The position numbers were made by a program, and so were the translations under genes. From contig SUTA01000002.1 of the NCBI GenBank assembly GCA_015063135.1, positions 1 to 64,000 on the forward strand: a DNA stretch of 64,000 nt. The letters run 5' to 3'. This stretch comes from Thermoplasmata archaeon. Lineage in GTDB: Archaea; Thermoplasmatota; Thermoplasmata; Methanomassiliicoccales; Methanomethylophilaceae. The notes beneath the pieces are model-generated. The model was not told the origin of the DNA. It made no database searches and was given only the letters and a program-made list of their open reading frames with translations. Of the stretch, positions 26,944-36,677 are shown in pieces. Positions within the stretch are counted from its first letter, which is position 1. Every line of letters begins with the position of its first letter.

Positions 26944-28192
26944 CGTCCTCTCTCCTGACCCTGACTGAATCGCGGTGGGCGTACAGCCCCTCGGCTTCGG
27001 CGATGGTCTCGATGGTGGGGGCGATGGACGCCAGGCCCTCGCGGGTCAGCATCTGGACGGTGGAGGTCTTCATGAAGTGCGCCACATTAAGGCCGGAGGC
27101 CGTGGAGGCGTGGCCCGCGGTGGGGAGCACGTGGTTGGTGCCGGAAGCGTAGTCGCCGGCGGCGACCGGGGTGTACGGCCCGACGAATATGGAGCCGGCG
27201 TTCCTGACCTTGCCCAGGACGTCCAGCGGGTCGCGGACCTGGATGGACAGGTGCTCGGGGGCGATGCCGTTCATGATCTCGATGGCGAGGTCAAGGCTGT
27301 CGGCCACGATGTAGCCGGAGTTGTCCATGGCCTTCTCGATGATCTCCCTCCTGGGAGTGTTGGCTATCTCCTTCTCCATGAAGGGCCAGACCTTGTCCGG
27401 GAGCGAGGGGTCGTCGGTGACCAGGATGCATGCGGAGGACGGGTCGTGCTCGGCCTGGGCAACAAGCTCGTTGGCCACGAGCATGGGGTTGGCGGAGGAG
27501 TCCGCCAGCACGGCGACCTCGCTGGGGCCGGCCGGGAAGTCGATCTCGACCTTGTTGCGGAGCATCATCTTGGCGGCGGTGACGAAGACGTTGCCGGGCC
27601 CGACGATCTTCTGGACGGGCTCGACGCTCTCGGTGCCGAGGGCCATGGCCGCGATGGCCTGGGCGCCCCCGCTCTTATAGATCTCGTCGACGCCCGCGAT
27701 GTCCGCCGCGACCAGCGCGATGGGGCTGATGGGGGCGGGGGTGAACAGGACGATCTCGTCCACTCCGGCGACCCTGGCGGGGATGACTGTCATGAGGACG
27801 GTGCTGGGATAGAACGCGCGGCCGCCCGGGGCGTAGCATCCGACCCTCTCCAGGGGGGTGGTCTTCACGCCCAGGGTGATGCCTGGCTCGACCTCGGACA
27901 GCCACATTCCTGCCGGCTTCTGCATCTGGTGGAAGCGCTCTATATTGTAGGCCGCGTTCTCGAGCTCCTCGACGAGCTGGGGCGGCACCTTCTCGTAGGC
28001 CTCCTCGATCTCCTCGCGGGTGACCTCAATGCTCTTGAGCTTCTGCTTGTCGAACTTCTCCGCCAGCTCGATGAGGGCGGCGTCGCCCTTGGTGCGGACC
28101 ATCTCGATGATGTCCCTGACGGTATCGTTGACTGAGTCTACCTTGGATTCGCGATTCTTCGCCCAGAAATCCTCGCTGACTTGCTTCCACAT
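26930..28192 (-). CDS. hisD: histidinol dehydrogenase
   Basis: 420 residues. It catalyses the last two steps of histidine synthesis (histidinol to histidine, NAD-dependent, Zn). Markers: APGGRAFYPSTVLM (about 110), the KSGGAQAIAAMALGTESV loop, the signature FPAGPSEVAVLADSSA (about 235), the AEHDPSSACIL metal/catalytic His region, and TSGLNVAHFMK near the end. I chose the ATG 28192 (MWKQVSEDFWAKN). A 16-residue longer start is possible, but a TATA-like stretch lies there. One of only two native TAA stops in the window. Confidence 0.93.
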   Translation of the reverse strand: MWKQVSEDFWAKNRESKVDSVNDTVRDIIEMVRTKGDAALIELAEKFDKQKLKSIEVTREEIEEAYEKVPPQLVEELENAAYNIERFHQMQKPAGMWLSEVEPGITLGVKTTPLERVGCYAPGGRAFYPSTVLMTVIPARVAGVDEIVLFTPAPISPIALVAADIAGVDEIYKSGGAQAIAAMALGTESVEPVQKIVGPGNVFVTAAKMMLRNKVEIDFPAGPSEVAVLADSSANPMLVANELVAQAEHDPSSACILVTDDPSLPDKVWPFMEKEIANTPRREIIEKAMDNSGYIVADSLDLAIEIMNGIAPEHLSIQVRDPLDVLGKVRNAGSIFVGPYTPVAAGDYASGTNHVLPTAGHASTASGLNVAHFMKTSTVQMLTREGLASIAPTIETIAEAEGLYAHRDSVRVRREDDGEE

Positions 28193-28391
28193 GGTCGAGC
28201 GTAACGCGCACGCAATAGATAAAGCATCACCACGGGCCATCTGTCAGCGGTTGTGGATGCAACACTCAATTTTTTACACGTCTGGCTATGTTGATCGGGC
28301 CCCCTCGATGGGGAAGGAGCCGGCCCTGCAGAGCGCCCTCGGGGCCCAGCGGTCCGCCGGGGATGCTGGTGCGGCAGCCGAATCCCCTAAA

Positions 28392-28399
28392 TTATATAT
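28392..28399 (+). promoter_or_regulatory. TATA box of trkA
   Basis: TTATATAT about 28 bp before the ATG at 28424, suggesting a leaderless trkA-trkH message. Confidence 0.55.
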
Positions 28400-28423
28400 G
28401 GCACGGGAACCGTCGGGACGGCG

Positions 28424-29758
28424 ATGAAGGTCATCATCGTCGGCGGCGGAAACGTCGGTTACATTGCCGCCGAGACAATTTGCGACATCCACGACGTCCT
28501 GGTCATAGAGAAGGACGACCAGACCGCCGAGTCGGTGAAGTCCAGGCTCAACGTGTCCGTTCTGCACGAGGACGGGACCAACCCCAAGAACCTAGAGTAC
28601 GCTCTCGAGGAGCACGGGGCCGAGATCATAATCTCCACCCTCGACGACGATGCATCCAACCTCTTCATCTGCATGTACGCCAAGAGCCTGTCGCCGGAGA
28701 TCAAGACCATCGCGTCCATCAACAACCCTGATTACATGATCGAGAAATCCGCGGGCGTCGACGTCCTGATCTCGCCCGAGGTCATCACGGCCAAGAAGAT
28801 GTACCGCCTGGCCACGCTCGAGAACGCCGTGGACTTCGAGGAGATCGAGAGCCTCGGCCTCTGCATCGCCATCTTCGCCGTCGAGAAATGGCACGACATC
28901 GTCGGGAAGATAGTCATGGACATCGACTCCTCCGCCGGATTCTCCATTTTCGGCGTATACCGCGACGACTCCCTGATCCTGGAGGTCGATTCGCTGGAGG
29001 TGCACCCGGGGGACAGGGTGTGCGTCATCGGGACCCCGGACGGACTCGAGGCGTTCAACGCCATCGTCGGCATTGAGGAGGAGACCAGGGAGTTCACCAT
29101 CCTGGGCGGCTCCGTGCTGGGCATGATCCTCGCCAGGCTGCTGGTCGAGGATCCCGTCAGGAGGTACGTTAAGATCCTCGAGAAGAACCACGACAAGTGC
29201 GTGGAGCTCTCCAAGAACCTGAACGGGGTCAGCATAGTCAACGCCGACTACACCGAGCCGGAGGTCCAGACGCAGGAGAACGTGTTCAAATCCGACTGCA
29301 CCATCTCCACCTCACACCAGGACGATACCAACCTCCTGATGTGCATGTCGGCGCAGAAGTTCAACGCCAGGAAGATCGTGTCCAGGTACTTCAAGAAGGA
29401 ATACCAGGACATCTTCACCTTCACCGGCCTGGAATCCATCATCGGTTACCACAAGATCGTTTCCAACGAGATCACGAAGTGCACCGTGTCCGATGAGATG
29501 GCGATCATCCGCCTCAAGAACCATAACGAGCTGTTCTTCAAGCACACGGTGAGCAGCGGCTCCAAGCTCCTGGACGTCCGCAACGGCGACATCAGGATGC
29601 CCCCGGGCATACGCATCGTCGCCCTCAGGAGGGAGGGGCAGCTCAGCTTCCCGCGCCTGGACATCAGGTTCCAGGAGGGCGACGAGGTCATCGTGTTCAC
29701 GAACGTCACCAAGGAGAGCGAGCTCTTCAAAGTGTTCGGGAAGAACCTGTCCGAGTGA
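28424..29758 (+). CDS. trkA: Trk potassium uptake regulatory protein TrkA
   Basis: 444 residues with two RCK units, each a Rossmann NAD-binding domain plus a TrkA-C domain. The first starts MKVIIVGGGNVGYIAAETI; the second is near 225 (FTILGGSVLGMILARLLVED). It binds NAD(H)/ATP and gates the TrkH channel at the membrane. It ends in TGA six bases before the trkH ATG. Confidence 0.93.
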   Translation: MKVIIVGGGNVGYIAAETICDIHDVLVIEKDDQTAESVKSRLNVSVLHEDGTNPKNLEYALEEHGAEIIISTLDDDASNLFICMYAKSLSPEIKTIASINNPDYMIEKSAGVDVLISPEVITAKKMYRLATLENAVDFEEIESLGLCIAIFAVEKWHDIVGKIVMDIDSSAGFSIFGVYRDDSLILEVDSLEVHPGDRVCVIGTPDGLEAFNAIVGIEEETREFTILGGSVLGMILARLLVEDPVRRYVKILEKNHDKCVELSKNLNGVSIVNADYTEPEVQTQENVFKSDCTISTSHQDDTNLLMCMSAQKFNARKIVSRYFKKEYQDIFTFTGLESIIGYHKIVSNEITKCTVSDEMAIIRLKNHNELFFKHTVSSGSKLLDVRNGDIRMPPGIRIVALRREGQLSFPRLDIRFQEGDEVIVFTNVTKESELFKVFGKNLSE

Positions 29759-29763
29759 TCGAT

Positions 29764-31311
29764 ATGGGCCTGAACGCGAAGATCAAGAACCCCGTGCGCC
29801 CCCGCTGGCGCAGCACCACCGCGAAGATGCTGGGGTTCGTGATGTTCGCCCTGGGCCTCGCCCTCGCCATCCCCACGGTCTGCGCGCTCCTGCTCGGCGA
29901 GGACTCGATGTATTTCGCACCGCTCGTCCCGCCCCTGCTGATCATCGGAACGGTGTGCTACCTCCTGTTCGGGGCCAGCACCTCGTTCCGTGCCGTGAAC
30001 GGACTGCTCCTCGTCGGCATAGCGTGGCTGCTGGTGTTCATCGTCGGGTCGCTGCCCTTCCTACTCTACGGCCTGCCCGTGGTCGACGCCGTCTTCGAAT
30101 CGGTGAGCGGGTTCACCACCACCGGATCCACGGTCATGAACCTGACCGGAGACGTCCAGTACAGCATGCTCCTCTGGCGCGCCCTCAGCCAGTGGATCGG
30201 CGGTTTGATGGTCATCTTGATTTTCATGTACATGCTGCCCAGCTTCGGCATCGGGCGCAACCTCTTCATCAACGAGCTGTCCGGCTCCGGGTCCGCCACC
30301 TACACGATGAAGATTACCAACGCGGCCCGCTCGTTCATCATCGTCTACTTCCTGCTGACCTTGATGAACTTCGCGGTGCTCATCGTCCTCGGGAGCCCCG
30401 TGGAGAACGCCACCACCCTGGCCCTGACCACCATATCCACCGGCGGGGCGAGCTCCATGAACGACAGCATGGTCCACGAGTCCTCGGCCATCCAGCTGGC
30501 CACCATGGCATTCATGCTTATGGGCGGACTCAACTTCTACCTGCACTTCACCACCATCTTCAAGCACACCTTCGGCGCCTACAAGAACAACTCGGAGTTC
30601 CGCCTGCTGTTCATCTGGCTGGTCAGCGCCTCGGTCATCATCTACCTGCTCCTGCTGACCAGCATCCCCGGCGCCATGGCCTTCGACCTCCACGATCACC
30701 TGAAGCTGCTGAAGGAGGCGGCCTTCACCACCGTCTCCATGGGCACCACCGCCGGATTCTACTGCGTGGACTACTGCCAGTTCCCGCCGCAGTGCATGTT
30801 CTTGCTGTTCCTGGTCACATTCTTCGGAGCATCCGCCGGGTCGACCTCCGGAGGAGTCAAGTTCAGCCGTCTCATCGTCATCTTCCAGTTCGTCAAAAAT
30901 TCCGTCAACAGGGCCCTCAGCCCCAATGAGGTCAGCACCGTGAAGATCGACGGCCAGCCCATCGACGCGACCTCCGTCCACTCGGCGATCGTCATCTTCA
31001 TCATGTACACGGTCACCCTGCTGGTCGGCGCTACCCTTATAATGATGTTCGGGGAGAACTTCGTCGAGGCCATCGGGCTCTCCCTGTCCGCTGTCACGAA
31101 CGTCGGGCTTGGGTTCGGCGAGTACGGCCCCGGGGACTCCCTGATATACCTGTCTTCGCCCATCAAGATCGTCCTGATGATCCTCATGTGGCTGGGTCGT
31201 CTGGAGATCATCATAGCGCTGACGTTCATAAGCCCCCAGTTCTGGAGGGAGATCTGGTTCAGCCACCGCGCCAGGAAGAGGTCCAAGCTGGCGAAGAAGC
31301 TCCGCGTGCGA
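29764..31311 (+). CDS. trkH: Trk potassium transporter membrane subunit TrkH
   Basis: 515 residues with about ten to twelve membrane helices in four M1-P-M2 repeats. Selectivity-filter-like segments: ESVSGFTTTGSTVMN (about 105), TTISTGGASS, STMGTTAGFY-like and SAVTNVGLGFGEYG. It imports K+ with TrkA. I chose the ATG 29764 over a GTG at 29755. It ends at CGA 31309-31311 after KKLRV; a TAG two codons later is the only conventional stop nearby. It converges with the TPR-like gene on CGATCG. Confidence 0.92.
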
Positions 31312-32139
31312 TCGCTCTAGATAGCGGATGATCTCCATGGCGGATTTGTGTCCCGGGGAGATCTCGTTGATGGCGCCTGCGACTATCCTCGCCTTCTCGG
31401 CCTCGCCCTTCCGCGCCAGGCAGATCCCGAGGGTCTCCATGGCGCCGATGTGCTTCTGGTCGATGTTGATGGCCCTCATGGCGTAGCCGACGGCGGACTT
31501 CTCCTTGCCGCTGATGCGCATGACGTAGGCCGCGATGGCATTGCCGTCGGCATCCTTGGCCTTGAGGCGGTCGCGGGCGTACTTTATCGCTTCCTTCTGC
31601 CTGCCGGCCATCATCAGGGCGTCGACGTAGCGGACCATGGCATCGTAAAGGCCGGGATTCTCGTGCTCGACGAGCTCCGCGAGCTCGACGGCCTTGGCGT
31701 GCTCCCCGAGCGAGGAATAGATGCGGGAGAGCATGATGCGGTCGTAGACCGTGGTGTCCTGGATCTGGACCAGCTCGTCCAGGGCGGTCTCGTACTCCTC
31801 CATGTCCACGAGGCAGGTGGCCGTTATGCGGTGGATCGGGTCCCCGCCATCCATCCCCTTCAGGATCCTGTAGGCGACCATGGGGAATCCCAAAGCCCTC
31901 AGGGCGCCGGCGGCCTCCGCCCTGCGCTTCGGGTCTTCCCCGACGAGGGCTCCGGCCTTCTCCGCAGCCTGCGAGGCCAGGTCGGCCTGCCCTGCTACGG
32001 TGATGATGGAGGTCAGCTGTATGAGCTCGAACGTGTCCTCGGAAGCGGATACCGCATCGGAGGCGGTGCTCCTGAACTCGTCCATGTTGCGATCGGACAG
32101 GGCCTTTGACATGGCCGCCTTGGACTCCTCGAACTCCAT
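31312..32139 (-). CDS. helical repeat (TPR-like) protein
   Basis: A 275-residue all-alpha protein with degenerate 34-residue helix-turn-helix repeats (for example YETALDELVQIQDTTVYDRIMLSRIYSSLGEHAKAVELAELVEHENP), typical of TPR scaffolds that bind other proteins. No enzymatic motif. It ends at CGA (31314-31312) after EIIRYLE, although the frame stays open to 30061 as a shadow of trkH. It is transcribed divergently from the AAA ATPase gene, with a palindromic TATA-like element between them. Confidence 0.7.
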
Positions 32140-32160
32140 GAGGACCCGAATCGGGGACGC

Positions 32161-32170
32161 GGTTATAACC
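32161..32170. promoter_or_regulatory. shared palindromic TATA-like element
   Basis: GGTTATAACC lies in the gap between the divergent TPR-like gene (ATG 32139) and the AAA ATPase gene. It is 22-30 bp from the TPR start and could serve both directions. Confidence 0.4.
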
Positions 32171-32228
32171 GTGATGGTGCCCGCCGATGCAACAGATTAT
32201 GAACATCCACCGGCATCCTACCTCGCAT

Positions 32229-33266
32229 ATGATCGTCCAAAGCGTCCAAGTCTACGGCCTGTTCGGCGAATTCGACTACCGCCTTGACTTCAGGGAAGGG
32301 CTCAACTTCGTGCACTCCCCCAACGGTTACGGGAAGAGCACCCTGATGCACATGGTCTACAGCGCCCTTCGCGGCGACCTGGGGTACCTCAAGGAGACGC
32401 CCTTCCAGCGCCTCGACATAATCTTCAGCGACGGCTCCGCCATGATCATCGAGAAGGACGGGGACATGCTCGTGCAGATGCAGAAGAACGAGCTCGAGAG
32501 CGCCGTGGGGCCGGACGAGATGTCCTCGGTCTGCAAGTGCCTCTACATCGGCCCGGAGAGGACCGTCATCAAGAAGGGCGACGGCCACCTGGTCCCCGCC
32601 CTCGAGGCCTACGCGAAGGAGCTCTCGGAGACCCTCCGCTCCGCCAAGGAGCACACCGAGCTCGTCGACACCGACGGCTCCAGGCTCGCGGAGATGTCCG
32701 ACGCCCAGCTCGAGGGGCTGTCCAAGGATATCAAGGCCAGGATGGAGTTCCTGGCCGATGCGGGGTTCGTCCCCAAGATCCCTGGGGGATACCGGTTCCC
32801 GCCCTCCAGGTACGAGCTCTCGGAGTACAGGGACGATTACATCAGGATCATCGCGGGCCTGGACGAGTACACCTCCAGGAACCGCCTGCTGGCCGAGTCC
32901 GTCGTCGTCTTCAAGGACATCGTCAACGACCTGTTCGTCAACAAGACCCTCACGATCTCGGACACCGGCAAGATCGTGGTCGCCATGGACAACGGGGCCG
33001 CCGTCCAGCTGTCCAAGCTGTCCTCCGGCGAGAAGCAGGTCATGATACTGGTTTACAACCTGCTGTTCCACTGCCCCCCGGGCACCCTGGCGATCATCGA
33101 CGAGCCGGAGATATCCCTGCACGTCTCCTGGCAGCAGAAGCTGTCCACATACTTCTCGGACATATGCCGCATCAGGGGCATCCAGATGATCGTGGCCACC
33201 CATTCCCCGCAGATCATCCATGACAAGTGGGACCTGGCCGTGGAGCTGAGGCCTTCAGATGCGCGA
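32229..33266 (+). CDS. AAA/ABC-type ATPase (AriA-like partner of DUF4435)
   Basis: 345 residues. An AAA_21/SMC-like ATPase: Walker A NGYGKST (about 30), signature LSSGEKQ (about 266), Walker B LAIIDEPEISLH (about 290) and switch His ATHSPQ (about 322). I chose the start MIVQSVQVYGLFGEFDY because it aligns with the family N-terminus; ATGs at 32187 and 32199 are possible. It ends at CGA 33264-33266, overlapping the DUF4435 gene by 8 bases; the frame is otherwise open to 33356. An ATPase plus DUF4435 pair is the layout of the PARIS anti-phage system, but AriA is usually longer. Confidence 0.75.
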
Positions 33267-34110
33267 ATACCTCTCGGGCGAGGACATCGCCAACCAGATC
33301 TGCATGCTCAGATCTACCTGCAAAGGGGCCGTCCTTGTGGTGGAGGGGTCATCTGACCTTAAGATGTACGCCAGATTCGCCGACCCGTCCGTCTCCATAA
33401 CCATAGCCCACTCCAAGGAGATGGTGCTGGAAGTCGTCAAGCTGATGAGGGATAAGCGCAACGAGGACAAGGTCCTTGGCATCGTGGATTCGGATCTGGA
33501 CCTGGTGTTGGGGAAGAAGAGGGACCCGCCGGTCTTCGCCACCGACCTCCGCGACATGGAGATGATGGCCATATCCAGCCCGGCCTTCGACAGCGTGATG
33601 ATCGAGTACGGGCTCAGGAACAAGATCGATTCCTTCCAGAAGCGCAGGGGACCTCTGGCCCAGGCGGTCGTCGACGCGTGCTACGCCGTCGGCCTCCTGA
33701 TGAGGATATCCCACGACAGGGCGCTGTCCCTCAGCTTCAAGGACCTGGATTTCGGGACCTTCGTGGACCCCTACAACCTGACGGTCGACGTCAGGAAGAT
33801 GGTCAGGGAGGTCATCAGATGCTCGAGGTCCCCTAGGGTCTCGGAGAAGGAGCTGGTCCGCGAGATAACCGAGACCGCCGTCACCCCAGAGGGGAGATGG
33901 CTCTACGCCAGGGGTCACGACGCGGTTGAAGTGATGCTGCTTGCACTGCAGGGCGGTCTTGGATCGCCTAGCGCCCAGCACATCGGGCCCGCGGCCATCG
34001 GGTCGGGGCTCAGGATGTCCTATGAGAGGTCATTCTTCGAGAGGACTCGCCTGTACGAGGACAGCGAGAAATGGGCCGAATCCAGGGGCATGCCGCTCTG
34101 GATCGCTCGA
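33259..34110 (+). CDS. DUF4435 (TOPRIM-like) protein
   Basis: 283 residues. The N-terminus has the DUF4435/TOPRIM pattern: GAVLVVEGSSDLKMYARF (about 24-41, catalytic Glu) and VLGIVDSDLDLVLG (about 73-86, DxD), then TDLRDMEMMAIS. This is the predicted nuclease partner of the overlapping ATPase. In PARIS the equivalent AriB is released as a toxin when an anti-restriction protein is sensed; here that role is inference. It ends at CGA 34108-34110 after MPLWIA. The frame is open to 34146, and the convergent xseB ends on CGA five bases away. Confidence 0.7.
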
Positions 34111-34354
34111 AATCCTCTTCCTTCAGGCCGTCCGCCGTCTCCATGATCTTCTTGATGCGCCTCTCGCTGTCGTCGAGGATGGCTTTGCAGCGGTCCCTCA
34201 GGACCACCGCCTGCTCATAGATCTCGATGCTGCGGTCCAGGTCGATGCCCCCCTGCTCCAGCTCGCCCACGAGCGATTCAAGCCTGTCCATGGCCTCCTC
34301 GAAGCTCATCTCGGCCACTTCGTCCTCGAAACTCCTCTCTTCCTTCTTGCTCAT
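34103..34354 (-). CDS. xseB: exodeoxyribonuclease VII small subunit
   Basis: 83 residues, close to the usual 80. A helical hairpin with the family core MSFEEAMDRLESLVGELEQGGIDLDRSIEIYEQAVVLRDRC. It binds XseA to form the ssDNA exonuclease. It ends LKEEDFE at CGA (34105-34103), matching the family's normal end, though the frame is open to 34010. Its ATG overlaps the xseA TGA stop. Confidence 0.9.
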
Positions 34355-35751
34355 CCCTTCATCTCCTTCTTCGTTACCTTGGTTCCCAGGGTCCCGTCGC
34401 GGAGATGGACGACCAGGTCGTTCCCCTCCTCGATGCCCCCGGCGGAGACCAGCACCCTGCCGTCCCCTGATGTTACCATGGCGTAGCCCCTGCCCAGGAC
34501 GTTCTCCGGGTTGAGGCCCTCCATGCGCTTCGACAATGATTCCAGGTCGCCCCTGGCCTTGGCCAGGGACGCCGATATCGCCCTGTCCGCCCTCGGATGG
34601 ACGGCGGAGAGCCTGCTCCTGGATGCCGACAGGGCGTGGTCGGCCTCCCTGGCGGCCGATGACGACAACGATTCCACCCTCGATTTCAGGGCGTCCATGC
34701 GCTCCAGGCTCCTCTCCGGCGTCAGCCTGTAGGATGCGGCCTCGTACCTGCGGCGCATCTCGGCCAGGGCATCCCTCGGGCCCCTGCCGGCCCTGGCGAA
34801 CAGGTCGTCCAGCCTTATCCCGGCGTTCCCGATGTCGTCGAGGGCCCTCCTCGGAGAGACCTTGGCGCTGGCAATCTCAAGCCTGCCCCTCGACTCCCCT
34901 ATGGCCTGCGACAGCGCCCTTCCGGCCCTGTAGGCCATGTTGTCTATGTCCGCCTTGACATCCGGCACATCCCTCAGTACGATGGCCGCCGCGCCCGTCG
35001 GGGTGGGGGCCCTCCTGTCGGCCACGAAATCCGCTATGGTGAAATCCGTCTCATGGCCGACGGCAGATACGACGGGTATCCTGGATGCGGCTATGGCCCT
35101 GGCCACGGACTCCTCGTTGAAGGTCCAGAGGTCCTCTATGGACCCGCCTCCCCTGCCGACGATTATGACGTCGACGCCCACCCTGTTGAGCATCTCTATG
35201 CCCCTGACCACGGTCGCGGCGGAGCCCTCCCCTTGGACCTGGGCCGGAACCAGCAGGATGTCGGCGGGGAACCTCGTGGCCGAGGTGGTAATTATGTCGT
35301 GGATCACCGCCCCCGCCTCCGAGGTCACGACGCCGATCCTCCTGGGGTACTTGGGCAGGGGCCTCTTCCTGGACTCCGAGAACATCCCCTCGGCCTCAAG
35401 CTTCCTCTTGAGCTTCTCGTACTCCAGGTACAGGTCTCCGATCCCCGACTGCCTCATGGTCTCGGCTATGAACTGGTAGCCGCCGTTGGGGACGTAGATG
35501 TCCACCCTGCCGAAGGCCGAGACCTTCATGCTGTCCCTGGGCTCGAAATTGACCCTCATGCGGGACCCGGCGAAAAGGACCGCCCTGATCTGGCTCCCAG
35601 AGTCCTTGAGCGTGAAATAATAGTGCCCGCTGGGGTACTTCTTGAGATTGGATATCTCCCCGCTGACCCATATCTCCCTGAGACCGGGCGACTGGCCCAG
35701 CACGTCCTTAACGCGGGTGTTCAGCTGGGTTACTGTCAACGGCTCCTCCAT
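34351..35751 (-). CDS. xseA: exodeoxyribonuclease VII large subunit
   Basis: 466 residues. An N-terminal OB-fold (VTQLNTRVKDVLGQSPGLREIWVSGEISNLKKYPSGHYYFTLKD), a central catalytic domain (IGVVTSEAGAVIHDI, DVIIVGRGGGSIEDLW, AVGHETDFTIADFVADRRAPTPT), and a C-terminal coiled region with FGRGYAMV-like sequence (LGRGYAMVTS). With XseB it degrades single-stranded DNA. ATG 35751 was chosen because the OB-fold starts there. TGA stop. Confidence 0.92.
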   Translation of the reverse strand: MEEPLTVTQLNTRVKDVLGQSPGLREIWVSGEISNLKKYPSGHYYFTLKDSGSQIRAVLFAGSRMRVNFEPRDSMKVSAFGRVDIYVPNGGYQFIAETMRQSGIGDLYLEYEKLKRKLEAEGMFSESRKRPLPKYPRRIGVVTSEAGAVIHDIITTSATRFPADILLVPAQVQGEGSAATVVRGIEMLNRVGVDVIIVGRGGGSIEDLWTFNEESVARAIAASRIPVVSAVGHETDFTIADFVADRRAPTPTGAAAIVLRDVPDVKADIDNMAYRAGRALSQAIGESRGRLEIASAKVSPRRALDDIGNAGIRLDDLFARAGRGPRDALAEMRRRYEAASYRLTPERSLERMDALKSRVESLSSSAAREADHALSASRSRLSAVHPRADRAISASLAKARGDLESLSKRMEGLNPENVLGRGYAMVTSGDGRVLVSAGGIEEGNDLVVHLRDGTLGTKVTKKEMKG

Positions 35752-35769
35752 GCCGACGGGGAAGGCGGG

Positions 35770-35786
35770 GATGATATACATACTTT
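35770..35786. promoter_or_regulatory. divergent promoter between xseA and the thioesterase gene
   Basis: The A/T-rich stretch GATATACATACTTTGAT lies about 20-40 bp from both the xseA start (35751, minus) and the thioesterase start (35813, plus). It is the only TATA-like sequence in this 61-base gap. Confidence 0.35.
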
Positions 35787-35812
35787 GATAACCCCGACGC
35801 ACATGACCGAGC

Positions 35813-36244
35813 ATGGATATCGAGGAGCTCAGGTCCCGCATGTCGCCGGACGTACAATGCTACGCAGAGCGCATCATGGACATGTACAACGCCCCGTTCG
35901 CCCGCTTCCTCGGGATCGACATCGTATCGGTCACGGCCGATTCCGCGGAATGCTCCATGGAGATGCTCCCCGAGCACATGAACAGCATGGCCAGGGCCCA
36001 CGGCGGAGCCGTCTACACCGTCATGGACCATGCGTTCGGCGTCGCGGCCAACCTCACCAGGGACTGCACGGGCTCCTCCGCCGAGATAAAGTACTACAGG
36101 CCCTCCACCGGCAGGATCAGGGCGGTCGCCACCATCATAAACAGGTCCAGGAGCATGGAGATGTACGACGTCAGGGCGTACAGCGAGGAGGGGAAGCTCC
36201 TCGCCTCGATGACCTGCACCGCATTCGCCATCAAGAGGGACCGA
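35813..36244 (+). CDS. PaaI-type hotdog thioesterase
   Basis: 143 residues, the family's normal length. Hotdog fold with NAPFARFLGIDIVSVTADSAECSMEMLPEHMN and the active-site segment ARAHGGAVYTVMDHAFGVAAN (about 62-83). It hydrolyses acyl- or aryl-CoA thioesters; the substrate is unknown. It ends TAFAIKRD at CGA 36242-36244, one base before the next ATG (CGATATG). The frame otherwise stays open to 37246 through two other genes. Confidence 0.85.
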
Positions 36245-36245
36245 T

Positions 36246-36677
36246 ATGGCAGACAGGCGCTGCCCCTACTGCGGGGAGCTGGTCCCCACCAACTCCATCA
36301 CCTGCCCCAAGTGCTTCAAGAAGATCCCGGTGGAGCCCGCCCCCCAGCCCAAGGAGGACAGGGCGGGGCCGAGGGAGGAGGGCGCCAAGAGCCAGAGGCT
36401 GGCGCTCATCCTGGCCATCGTCTTCGGCATCTTCGGGTTCCTGGGCGTAGGCAGGATCTACCTCACCCCGAGGGAGTCCAGGGGGTACATCATAATGCTC
36501 ATCGGGCTGCTGTTCTTCATCCCGGCCATACTGCTGGCCACCAGCCTGATGCCGTCCCTGTTCGGCACGGTGCTGACCACGCTCCTTGCGATCCCCCTGT
36601 TCATAATCTACGGGCTGCTGTTCATCGCATCCCTGGTGGACGTGCTCCTGGGGTCGATGATCCGCATAAGGCTTCGA
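36246..36677 (+). CDS. zinc-ribbon multi-helix membrane protein
   Basis: 143 residues. An N-terminal zinc ribbon with two CxxC pairs (CPYCGE, CPKCFK), a Pro/charged linker, and three hydrophobic segments (about 55-75, 83-105 and 112-135) with a TM2-like FGFLGVGRIYL turn. Function unknown. It ends IRIRL at CGA 36675-36677. This CGA overlaps the CGA stop of the convergent DnaQ-like gene in the four bases TCGA. The frame is open to 36854. Confidence 0.65.

Noticed and set aside
31309-31320. TAG at 31318-31320 as the natural stop of trkH
   Set aside because: CGA comes two codons earlier at 31309-31311, mirrored by the convergent gene's CGA. TAG appears to be a sense codon in this window.
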